DNA of 64,000 nt from Chryseobacterium sp. (GTDB lineage: Bacteria > Bacteroidota > Bacteroidia > Flavobacteriales > Weeksellaceae). The notes beneath the pieces are model-generated. The model was not told where the DNA came from. It did not search any database and saw only the letters and a program-made list of their open reading frames with translations. Position 1 is the first letter of the stretch; each line of letters begins with the position of its first letter. The position numbers and the translations under genes are program-made. The DNA lies in the NCBI GenBank assembly GCA_031277615.1, contig JAITMC010000013.1, positions 124,001 through 188,000 on the forward strand, in the 5' to 3' direction. This document shows, piece after piece, positions 1 through 7,123 of this stretch.

Positions 1-1
1 G

Positions 2-856
2 AATATTTTTGCCCATACTATTCCTGAAATAACAGAAGATTTAAAGCAGAAATTCATTGAGACCAAAACGTTTTTAGAGCGGTTGGCCAAGGAAAATAAT
101 ATGGAAGTGAAGCTTCCTGATCTTGAGGATATTAAAGTCAATAGCTATCGGGATTTAATAGACGTTCTTATTGAAGAAAACTGTAAGATTGTAAGTTTTA
201 CCTTTGGAAATCTCGATGATCAAAGCATTCAGAAACTGAAAGCTAACGGAGTAACCTTGATCGGAACCTGTACTTCCGTAAAAGAAGCTTTAATTCTTGA
301 AGAATCAGGTATTGATATGATCTGTGTGCAGGGAACAGAAGCAGGAGGACACAGAGGAACCTTTGATGCGGATCACATTCAGCAGATTGGCGGACTGTCT
401 TTATTATCACAGGTTTATGATCATGTAAAAGTTCCGCTGATTTATGCAGGAGGAATTTATAATGCCAAAACACTGCAAGCGGTAAAAGGCCTGGGAGCAC
501 AGGGTTTTCAGGTGGGAAATCTTCTGCTGACCTCTGAAGAAAGTGCTTTGGAACCTTTTGAAAAGGAAAGGCTTAAAAAAGTGAGGGAAGAAGAGGTGGT
601 TTTAACCAAAAGCTTTTCAGGACGCTATGCAAGAGGGATCAGGAATAAATATATAGAAACCGTTGAAAACTCTCCGTATATCTTACCGTATCCTTATCAG
701 AATAAGCTGACCAATGAATTGAGAAGAGTTTCAAAAACTTTGAAAAATACAGAATTCGTAGGGATCTGGGCAGGACAGTCTATTCATCATTACAGCGAAG
801 CATCTGCTGAGACCATCCTGAAAAATCTGATCCATGAGGCTGAAAAGACAGGCTAA
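2..856 (+). CDS. nitronate monooxygenase (2-nitropropane dioxygenase family), 5' end cut by window
   Basis: The reading frame is open from base 2, so the true start lies upstream of the window; the first visible residues (NIFAHTIPE) are internal. The fold is a TIM barrel that binds FMN and oxidises alkyl nitronates to carbonyl compounds and nitrite. The family motif CVQGTEAGGHRG (with the catalytic-type His) is present, followed by the phosphate-binding pieces YAGGIYNA and GAQGFQVGN. The C-terminus with the motif GIWAGQS is complete and ends in TAA. It is convergent with the minus-strand block, from which it is separated by a long palindrome. The family also contains enoyl-ACP reductases (FabK), which cannot be excluded without the N-terminus. 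Confidence 0.85.
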   Translation, partial: NIFAHTIPEITEDLKQKFIETKTFLERLAKENNMEVKLPDLEDIKVNSYRDLIDVLIEENCKIVSFTFGNLDDQSIQKLKANGVTLIGTCTSVKEALILEESGIDMICVQGTEAGGHRGTFDADHIQQIGGLSLLSQVYDHVKVPLIYAGGIYNAKTLQAVKGLGAQGFQVGNLLLTSEESALEPFEKERLKKVREEEVVLTKSFSGRYARGIRNKYIETVENSPYILPYPYQNKLTNELRRVSKTLKNTEFVGIWAGQSIHHYSEASAETILKNLIHEAEKTG

Positions 857-971
857 ATTATAGTAGATGCAGCTTTAGCAGATCAGCTTCAAAAGTTGTG
901 AAGCAATTAAATTTATTTACGCTTGTCCTAACTTTTTACTTTAGCCTAATTATCATAGAAAATATTTCCAT

Positions 972-1010
972 AATAGATTTCGGCGGGCTGAAAGCCCGCC
1001 GAAATCTATT
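972..1010. terminator. perfect 18-bp palindrome, probable bidirectional terminator
   Basis: Arms AATAGATTTCGGCGGGCT (972-989) and its exact complement (993-1010) enclose a GAA loop. The right arm overlaps the stop codon of the minus-strand Mur-ligase gene. It sits between two convergent genes, which fits a shared terminator, although U-runs are weak on both sides. The stem is far more GC-rich than its surroundings, so a dispersed palindromic repeat is the alternative. Confidence 0.6.
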
Positions 1011-2346
1011 ATTTTGTAAGATCCAGTCCGCCGAAGTTTCCTGAACTCATCATCAGGTAAACCCCTTTGGTTTTATCTAAAGTATTCCAATACGCATGAA
1101 GATCTTCAGCATTGGTAAATACCCTTAAGCGATCGTTTTTGAATTTTTCTTTAATGAATTCCGGAGAAATAGGTTCCATTCTTTTGATCTTTAAGGCATC
1201 TTCAGAATAGAAGACAACCGCTTCGTCCAGTCCGTCCATAGCATGGTCATATTGTTCTAGAAAAACAGGATTCAGGCTTGAATAGGTATGCAGTTCAAGG
1301 AATCCGTATCGGGTTTCGTTTTTAAACTGTTCCTGAAAAGCTTTTACCGTAGCTTTTACCTTGCTTGGTGCGTGGGCAAAATCTTTGTATAAAGTGCCTT
1401 TATCTTCCCGCTCTACCTTTTCAAGACGCTTGGAGGCTCCTTTGAAGCTCATGATGGCTTCGTAGAAATCTTCGTCCATAATCCCCAGCTGCTGGCAGAT
1501 ATGTCTGGCTCCTTCCATATTCAGCAGGTTGTGAGCACCGAAAACCGATAGAGGAACATCTCCCATTTCTGTTTTCAGATGTACTTTGCCGTTGCTTATC
1601 TCATATTCCGGAGTTCTGTAAGGAATTTTTCTGAAATAATTTTCGGCTGCTTCCACTACTTTTACCACTTCAGGATCTTCTTCATTATATACCAGAACAC
1701 CCCCTGGCGTAATGCTGGCCGTGAATTTTCTGAACTGCTCAATATAATCGTCGAATGTTTTGAAAACATTGATATGATCCCAGGCGATACCACTCATTAA
1801 AGCAATATTCGGCTGGTAAAGAAGGAATTTTGAACGCAGGTCGATAGGAGAGGAAAGATACTCGTCCCCTTCCAGTACCATAAAATCATTATCCCTGGTA
1901 AGCTTTACCATACAGTCGAAGCCCTCCAATTGTGCTCCTACCATGAAATCCACCTCTTTCTGATGAAAGTTCAGGACATGAAGAATCATGGAGGTAATGG
2001 TTGTTTTACCATGAGATCCGGCAATCACCACTCTTGTTTTATCCTTAGACTGTTCGTAAAGAAATTCCGGATAAGAGTAAATTTTCAAACCCAGTTCTTT
2101 TGCCTTTGCCAGCTCAGGATTGTCCTGGTGAGCGTGCATTCCAAGAATAACAGCATCGATGTCCGGAGTGATCTTTTCCGGGAACCAGCCCATTTCCTGG
2201 GGTAGAATTCCCTTTTTTTCCAGTCTGGATCTTGAAGGTTCAAAAATAGCATCATCAGAACCTGTTACCTGATATCCTTTGTCTTTTAACGCAATAGCAA
2301 GGTTATGCATGGCGCTTCCGCCGATAGCAATGAAGTGGTTTTTCAA
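1009..2346 (-). CDS. mpl: Mur ligase family peptidoglycan synthetase (Mpl/MurC-like)
   Basis: A 445-residue cytoplasmic Mur ligase. The N-terminal MurC-type nucleotide fold carries a glycine-rich loop (AIGGSAMHNLA, residues 7-17). The ATP-binding P-loop is GSHGKTT at 110-116, and the central motif MVLEGDEY with the GIAWDHINVF segment matches the family. Mpl joins a recycled L-Ala-D-Glu-mesoDAP tripeptide to UDP-MurNAc; Bacteroidota members are usually listed simply as peptidoglycan synthetase. It is the last gene of a minus-strand series (Nudix, PlsC, lipoprotein, this gene) with only a 6-nt gap to the lipoprotein. The gene symbol is by homology; the substrate is not shown by the sequence. 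Confidence 0.85.
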   Translation of the reverse strand: MKNHFIAIGGSAMHNLAIALKDKGYQVTGSDDAIFEPSRSRLEKKGILPQEMGWFPEKITPDIDAVILGMHAHQDNPELAKAKELGLKIYSYPEFLYEQSKDKTRVVIAGSHGKTTITSMILHVLNFHQKEVDFMVGAQLEGFDCMVKLTRDNDFMVLEGDEYLSSPIDLRSKFLLYQPNIALMSGIAWDHINVFKTFDDYIEQFRKFTASITPGGVLVYNEEDPEVVKVVEAAENYFRKIPYRTPEYEISNGKVHLKTEMGDVPLSVFGAHNLLNMEGARHICQQLGIMDEDFYEAIMSFKGASKRLEKVEREDKGTLYKDFAHAPSKVKATVKAFQEQFKNETRYGFLELHTYSSLNPVFLEQYDHAMDGLDEAVVFYSEDALKIKRMEPISPEFIKEKFKNDRLRVFTNAEDLHAYWNTLDKTKGVYLMMSSGNFGGLDLTK

Positions 2347-2352
2347 CTTTAT

Positions 2353-2790
2353 TTACTGTTTTTTTACGTTGTTATTAATAATCTCCTGGAAAACATTCAG
2401 AATGTTGTTCCAGTTGGTGGTAAAGTTAGGCATGATCATGCTGGCATCGGTCTTGCTGCCTTCATTAGGACCTTTCTTTACATTGATGGAAGTCGCAATA
2501 TTGTCATACAGTTTTTTGCGGTCTTCCTGTATTCTTCTGAAATTATTCTGAGAAAGCGTATGGTCAAGCTTTTTAAGATCTTCATTGGAAATTTTGAAAT
2601 CCTGTTTGTACTTTTTTCCCTGGCCTTCAAAAGAATAATGCACATTATTACCTTTAATAAGCAGATTTTCATATACCGGTGCATATCCTCCGCTTCGGGA
2701 ATAGCTGATATCGAAATCCGAATATACTTTCTGGCTGTTACACGAAACTAATACTATGACCGCGAATAAGATTCCTAATATTCTGTTCAT
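2353..2790 (-). CDS. small lipoprotein of unknown function
   Basis: This 145-residue protein has a signal peptide ending in a lipobox (VLVSC, Cys about residue 17), so it should be lipid-anchored in the envelope. The mature part is polar, with a basic central portion, and no domain was recognised. It lies 6 nt upstream of the Mur ligase start and 16 nt after the acyltransferase, so it is probably co-transcribed with them. Confidence 0.75.
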   Translation of the reverse strand: MNRILGILFAVIVLVSCNSQKVYSDFDISYSRSGGYAPVYENLLIKGNNVHYSFEGQGKKYKQDFKISNEDLKKLDHTLSQNNFRRIQEDRKKLYDNIATSINVKKGPNEGSKTDASMIMPNFTTNWNNILNVFQEIINNNVKKQ

Positions 2791-2806
2791 AATTTTTTTA
2801 CTTACT

Positions 2807-3613
2807 TTAATTATCTGAGTCCTTTTGTTCTAATTTTTTAGCTTTAAGTTCTTCATCATAATTGTGCAGTACATTGAAGTCTTCCGTCTGCTCAATAGCA
2901 GTCATGATCTTCAGTAATATTTCAGGCGCTTTTTCATTGTCGTAATCAATATCCAGAGGTGCTTTGAACTCCATGGTAGGTTTTACGCCCGTAACCTTCA
3001 CCCGGAGACCTTTTTTGTCAAATGCCCGTCTGAATCCGTTGATCTTGATCGGAATAACAATCGGGCGCTGGTTTTTCACCAGCTTGGCGGTTCCTCTTCT
3101 TCCCTGTGCAAATGCTGAAGTAGTACCTTGAGGGAAAGTAGCTACCCAACCGTTGTCCAGAGCTTTCATGATATTATCAACCTCGCTCATATCCACCATT
3201 CTGTTGATATTTTTTCCTTCTGCTCTCCAGGTTCTTTTTACCGTGACCGCACCGGCGATCTTAAAGATCTTCGGAAGAATCCCTTTATTCATGGTTTCTT
3301 CTGCGGCTACATAATAAAAATCAATCTTGGGATTGAGCAGGTAGATCGGGTTTTTTATCGTATTCAAATACCCGTTATTCACAGCACAGAATGCGTGATA
3401 CATTGCGGCTACATCTGCAAAATACGTCTGATGGTTCGATACGAAAAGCACATTGGAATCCGGAAGATCCACAAGGTGTTCAGTACCGGTTATTTTTAAT
3501 TTATTAAAGCCATTGAACCTTCTGTAGGATACAATTCCTAAAATAAAAATAATTAACCTTTTTAAAAAATAAGGTGTCCCGAATGCATCGGTGAAAATAT
3601 TTTTCTTCGCCAT
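2807..3613 (-). CDS. plsC: 1-acyl-sn-glycerol-3-phosphate acyltransferase family (PlsC-like)
   Basis: A 268-residue membrane-associated acyltransferase with one hydrophobic segment near residues 18-30. Motif I is NHQTYFAD (His61, Asp67) and motif III is FPQGTTS (160-166), in place of the usual FPEGTRS. The spacing is HX5D rather than the common HX4D, and the motif III Glu is Gln, so this is a variant branch. The family transfers a fatty acyl chain to lysophosphatidic acid or related lysolipids at the inner membrane; a different acceptor, such as an aminolipid precursor, is possible. It lies in a minus-strand cluster after the Nudix gene. Confidence 0.8.
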   Translation of the reverse strand: MAKKNIFTDAFGTPYFLKRLIIFILGIVSYRRFNGFNKLKITGTEHLVDLPDSNVLFVSNHQTYFADVAAMYHAFCAVNNGYLNTIKNPIYLLNPKIDFYYVAAEETMNKGILPKIFKIAGAVTVKRTWRAEGKNINRMVDMSEVDNIMKALDNGWVATFPQGTTSAFAQGRRGTAKLVKNQRPIVIPIKINGFRRAFDKKGLRVKVTGVKPTMEFKAPLDIDYDNEKAPEILLKIMTAIEQTEDFNVLHNYDEELKAKKLEQKDSDN

Positions 3614-3640
3614 CTCTCAATTAAACACGGTAATGCAAAG

Positions 3641-4270
3641 TTACATTTTTTTCAGCAACTGGCTAAACTCACTCAATATCATGGCTGTAGCGCCCCAAAT
3701 GATATATCCGTTGAAATTAATGACCGGAACTTCTTGCCCTCCGGCACTCGGAAGAGCCATCAGCTCCGGGTTGTCCGGCAGATTCAGGAAAGAAGTGATC
3801 GGGAACTCTATGGTTTCCACAGCCTCGCTCTGCTGAAGAACGAAAAGAGGATTCTTTTTCGTATACGAAATATAAGGGTATACATAAAAGTTACTCGGTG
3901 GAATATAGATGGGGGACATTTCCCGGATGATTCTTACATAATGTTTATCAATACCGATTTCTTCTGAAGTTTCGCGGACTGCCGTTTCAGCAAAATCCCG
4001 GTCCATTTCCTCGCGTTTTCCACCGGGAAGGGAGATCTGTCCGCTGTGGCGGTCGTGCTCGTTGATGGTTCTCTGGATCAGGGGAAAATACCACTCATTG
4101 TTTTTCAGGTACAGTACAATGTTTACTGCTGCAAACTTTGGGTTTTTAGCCAGCACTTCATCATACGTAAATACAGGGCGGTAAGGTGGAGAGAAAACTC
4201 CATGGGCGTGTTCACCCGGAAGTCCTACACTTTTTATTTTCCTTAACAGATCTTTTCCGAAACTTTCCAT
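3641..4270 (-). CDS. CoA pyrophosphatase-type Nudix hydrolase
   Basis: A 209-residue Nudix protein. The Nudix box begins at LPGGKREE (about 82) and ends RETSEEIGI (99-107), with eight rather than seven residues before RE, as in the NudL/CoA-pyrophosphatase subgroup. The preceding stretch QRTINEHDRHSGQISLPGG matches the UPF0035 signature. It should hydrolyse CoA or its derivatives to 4'-phosphopantetheine and 3',5'-ADP. It heads the minus-strand cluster and is divergent from the curli locus, sharing its 330-base upstream region. Confidence 0.85.
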   Translation of the reverse strand: MESFGKDLLRKIKSVGLPGEHAHGVFSPPYRPVFTYDEVLAKNPKFAAVNIVLYLKNNEWYFPLIQRTINEHDRHSGQISLPGGKREEMDRDFAETAVRETSEEIGIDKHYVRIIREMSPIYIPPSNFYVYPYISYTKKNPLFVLQQSEAVETIEFPITSFLNLPDNPELMALPSAGGQEVPVINFNGYIIWGATAMILSEFSQLLKKM

Positions 4271-4472
4271 ACTTCAAATTTAATAATATAAACTGAAGAA
4301 CGGAAGCCGTTAACATTAATTAACCATCTGTACAGATCAGTACATTTCGAACTTGGTAACGAACATGAAAATTAAAAATTAGATTCCCCGGAATTTTCAG
4401 AAATCCATCTGCCAGCCAGTACTGAGAAAAGGCATACCGTATTTTCCCCTAACGGGAATAAGGGACCCGCCA

Positions 4473-4516
4473 AAACCATAAACCGTGACATTTGAAACCA
4501 TAAACCGTGATTTTTG
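4473..4516 (+). promoter_or_regulatory. tandem 22-bp direct repeat, candidate activator site of the curli operon
   Basis: Two adjacent 22-bp units (4473-4494 and 4495-4516) share the core AAACCATAAACCGTGA and the end TTTG, differing at two positions. A 22-bp period places two sites on the same DNA face. The second unit starts 65 bp upstream of the -7 element of the curlin gene. The rest of 4271-4598 shows nothing else recognisable. Binding by the nearby LuxR-type regulator is inference. Confidence 0.6.
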
Positions 4517-4559
4517 AAATTTACGCGGTTATGGTGGTTTTTCATTTTGATCTGGCTTC

Positions 4560-4567
4560 TACCTTTG
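4560..4567 (+). promoter_or_regulatory. -7 promoter element (TACCTTTG) of the curlin gene
   Basis: TACCTTTG matches the Bacteroidota -7 consensus TAnnTTTG, 32 bases before the curlin ATG. No good TTTG -33 box lies at the right distance, as expected for an activator-dependent promoter. Confidence 0.5.
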
Positions 4568-4598
4568 TCTCACTATTAACCAATTAATTTTTACTAAG

Positions 4599-5417
4599 AT
4601 GAAAAACTTTATTACAGGTGTATTTACACTAATGGCCATGAGTTTCGGCTTCGCACAAGCAAACATCGATGTGACTGCCCAGATCGGAAACTTAAACACA
4701 GCTACAGTAGACCAGACAGGTCTTTTGAACATGAACTCCTTAACACAGGATGGGAATCGCAACACGGCAGACATTGACCAGGTAGGTGCCTTCAATGTAA
4801 ACATCGCCTCAAGCGTTGGAAACAGAAACTCAGTAGACGTAGACCAAACCGGAGTGGCGAATTACAACAGCGTAACTCAGCAGGGAAACAGAAACTCCGC
4901 CACTACATGGCAGTTCGGAATGCAGAATTCTACAGAACAGACTCAGATCGGTAGAAGAAATGAAGCATCCTCCATGCAGTTGGGAAGCGGTAACGAAGTA
5001 GTACAATATCAGGATGGAAGAAGAAATTCTGCTACAGCCATTCAGGTAGGATCAGACAATGCAGCCTATCAGGTGCAGGATGGAAGAAGAAATGAAGCGA
5101 CAGGACTTCAGTTGGGAAATGACAACATTTTGGTACAGTATCAGAGTGGAAACGATAACAGTGCTACCCACGGTCAGGCTGGTGACGGAAACATCGCTCT
5201 TTCTGCTCAGGTAGGTGACGGCAATACAGCTGTCGGCGCTCAGATCGGAAACGGTAACCAATTGTATCAGCTTCAGGGAGGAGACTCCAATACGGCTATC
5301 GATCTTCAGATGGGTAACAGCAACTTTACCTGGGTAGCTCAGAGCGGAGACGGTCATGTTCATGTTGGGGCGCAGGTAGGTAACGGAAATTCAATGGTAG
5401 TCAACCAGTCTAATTAA
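4599..5417 (+). CDS. curlin repeat protein, major amyloid subunit (CsgA/CsgB-like)
   Basis: A 272-residue secreted protein: signal peptide (cleavage near FGFAQA, residues 16-21), then from Gln28 to residue 269 exactly 22 units of 11 residues with no insertion or deletion, ending in QSN. Units follow Q-x-G-x-x-N-x5, for example QIGNLNTATVD and QDGNRNTADID. This is the curlin repeat, which stacks as a beta-solenoid in functional amyloid. It is longer than E. coli CsgA (151 residues, five 22-residue repeats). It has its own terminator directly downstream, allowing more of this subunit than of the assembly genes. Whether it is nucleator or main subunit cannot be told; size and position suggest the main subunit. 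Confidence 0.92.
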   Translation: MKNFITGVFTLMAMSFGFAQANIDVTAQIGNLNTATVDQTGLLNMNSLTQDGNRNTADIDQVGAFNVNIASSVGNRNSVDVDQTGVANYNSVTQQGNRNSATTWQFGMQNSTEQTQIGRRNEASSMQLGSGNEVVQYQDGRRNSATAIQVGSDNAAYQVQDGRRNEATGLQLGNDNILVQYQSGNDNSATHGQAGDGNIALSAQVGDGNTAVGAQIGNGNQLYQLQGGDSNTAIDLQMGNSNFTWVAQSGDGHVHVGAQVGNGNSMVVNQSN

Positions 5418-5441
5418 TCCGGATGTACTGTAAACTTACAT

Positions 5442-5475
5442 AAAAAGGAGAAGCATACAGTTGTTTCTCCTTTTT
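5442..5475 (+). terminator. terminator after the curlin gene
   Basis: AAAAAGGAGAA (5442-5452) pairs with TTCTCCTTTTT (5465-5475), followed by a T. It lies between the main curlin gene and the rest of the curli operon and probably acts as a partial terminator that raises the subunit-to-machinery ratio. Confidence 0.7.
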
Positions 5476-5525
5476 TAAGCTTCAGATGTGAAATGTGTTC
5501 CAGAGAACAGATATAACTTACTCAA

Positions 5526-5933
5526 ATGAATGCGATGTTTAAACTGATTAGCTGGGTCCTCATCTTTCTGTCGGTACTTTCCGTAAAAGCCCAGCAGATT
5601 GACTGGGATAAGATCAACAGCAGCACCGTTCTCAATTTTATAGCAGGACAGCAGGCAGAGCAGGCACTTTATGGTTCACAGGTAATCCAGTCAGGGAATT
5701 ACAATAATGCGGAACTGTCCCTGAACGCCAGAACAAATGTCACTGTTCAGCAGTTTGGAGATTATAATACGCTTTTATTCATCAACTCATTCACGGATAA
5801 AGAAAATAAAACGGCTGTAACTGCTCAGGGAAATAACAATATCATTGATATTACCGGAAGCAACAGTATTTCAGACGGAATGCAGGTTCATGTGAAAGGC
5901 GATAATAAAACCATTTTTATGAGAAATTATTAA
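5526..5933 (+). CDS. second curlin-like protein (candidate minor subunit/nucleator)
   Basis: A 135-residue secreted protein with a signal peptide ending near VKAQQ (about residue 22). Degenerate curlin-type units follow: QSGNYNNAELS, QQFGDYNT, AQGNNNIIDITG, KGDNKTI. The Q-G-N spacing is recognisable but irregular, as in CsgB-type nucleators. An alternative start lies at 5535 (ATG, MFKLISW). It is followed 9 nt later by csgE. The nucleator role is inference from size and operon position. Confidence 0.72.
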   Translation: MNAMFKLISWVLIFLSVLSVKAQQIDWDKINSSTVLNFIAGQQAEQALYGSQVIQSGNYNNAELSLNARTNVTVQQFGDYNTLLFINSFTDKENKTAVTAQGNNNIIDITGSNSISDGMQVHVKGDNKTIFMRNY

Positions 5934-5942
5934 TACACGGTG

Positions 5943-6677
5943 ATGAAGAAATTTTTATATTCCTTAAGTCTGTGCACTTTATTTGTCTTCCTGTCTGTAC
6001 AGGTTTGCGGGCAGGAAGATAAAAAAGTGAATGCCAAAATTGAAAGCAGTACCCTTGAAAACCAGATCAGACTGAAAGCAGTTGTGGCCAACAATACAAC
6101 CGTGTACAAAGAGCTGAACTATCTTTTGGTTTCCATTAAAAAAGGAAGTGGCGGAAACCTTTCCAACAATCAGCAGAGCGGGAAATTCTCAATCAACCCT
6201 GGTGAAGTAAAAACATTATCCGAGATCAGCGTCAACCTTGAAAAAAAAGATGCCCTTAAAGCTTTTCTGTATGTACGAGATGAAGAAACGCGAACACTCA
6301 TTGCCAAGGACAGTCTGGAACTGAATCATGATCTTTTCACAAAGAAAGCGGCCAAAACAGAAGAAGATGCTGTTTTTGAATTGAAGGGGCTTACTATTGA
6401 TGAAACAAAAACCAAAGTAGGAAAGGATTTTTATGACCTTTTTTACCTTCAGTACAGCCAGCTTCCGGATAAAAGCAATGCAGCGGTTACCATTTCTGAA
6501 ATGCCACTCCGCGGAACCAGCGGGCAGATCAGCATCCAGATCGAAGATAAAGTGGTATACAGCTTTATGACCAATCCCGGTGAAGACTATTTAAAAGAAC
6601 AGCTGGCAGCCAGCTTACGCTATATTAAAGAATTTAATGCCAGAAAAAATCTTATCAAAAATGAATTTATCTACTAA
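5943..6677 (+). CDS. csgE: CsgE family curli assembly factor with extra N-terminal domain
   Basis: A signal-peptide protein of 244 residues; the ATG at 5943 is preferred over an in-frame GTG at 5940. The C-terminal half (about 140-245) is the CsgE domain: the pattern GLTIDETKTKVGKDFYDLF, a RGTSGQISIQIEDKVVYSF segment and a terminal helix. CsgE delivers curlin subunits to the CsgG channel and caps it. E. coli CsgE is about 129 residues, so roughly 110 residues are extra. They form a beta-rich domain with QSGKFSINPGEVKTLS, which resembles CsgH, an inhibitor of premature curlin fibrillation; that likeness is from memory and needs a profile search. It lies 11 nt before csgF. Confidence 0.85.
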   Translation: MKKFLYSLSLCTLFVFLSVQVCGQEDKKVNAKIESSTLENQIRLKAVVANNTTVYKELNYLLVSIKKGSGGNLSNNQQSGKFSINPGEVKTLSEISVNLEKKDALKAFLYVRDEETRTLIAKDSLELNHDLFTKKAAKTEEDAVFELKGLTIDETKTKVGKDFYDLFYLQYSQLPDKSNAAVTISEMPLRGTSGQISIQIEDKVVYSFMTNPGEDYLKEQLAASLRYIKEFNARKNLIKNEFIY

Positions 6678-6688
6678 AAACGTCCGTC

Positions 6689-7099
6689 ATGAAAACCTTT
6701 ATCATTATTTTGGCCTTTATCGCGGGTATTTTCTCCGGAAGGTCACAGCAGCTTGTCTATAAGCCCATAAATCCAGCATTTGGAGGCGATACCTTTAATT
6801 ATCAGTGGCTTTTAAGCTCAGCAAATGCACAGAATCAGTTTGATGAAAAAAATGATTACAGCAGTTTGCTTGATGACATGAACTCTATAAACAGCTTCAG
6901 CCAGAGCCTTAACCGGCAGATTCTGAGTGAACTGTCCAGGAAATTGTTTGAAGATCAGTTTGGAGAAGGCAGTATCAAACCCGGAAATTACCTTTTCGGA
7001 TCGCTGTACCTACAGATTACCACTACTGCCCAGGGCCTTCTGATCAATATTTTGGATACCAGTACAGGCGATCAGTCCGAGGTCGTTATTCCAAAATAA
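6689..7099 (+). CDS. csgF: CsgF curli assembly protein
   Basis: A 136-residue secreted protein. After the signal peptide (cleavage near RSQQL) comes the CsgF signature: NPAFGGDTFNYQWLLSSANAQN. In E. coli this N-terminal segment inserts into the CsgG channel and forms a second constriction, coupling secretion to nucleation at the cell surface. Length and position between csgE and csgG are typical. Confidence 0.92.
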   Translation: MKTFIIILAFIAGIFSGRSQQLVYKPINPAFGGDTFNYQWLLSSANAQNQFDEKNDYSSLLDDMNSINSFSQSLNRQILSELSRKLFEDQFGEGSIKPGNYLFGSLYLQITTTAQGLLINILDTSTGDQSEVVIPK

Positions 7100-7123
7100 A
7101 AATAACCAAAAAACAGACGTATC

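Noticed and set aside
83-856. Nitronate monooxygenase starting at the TTG at 83
   Set aside because: The frame is open to the window edge and the residues before 83 fit the family, so the TTG is internal.
4473-4516. CRISPR repeats
   Set aside because: Only two directly adjacent units without spacers; no cas gene nearby.
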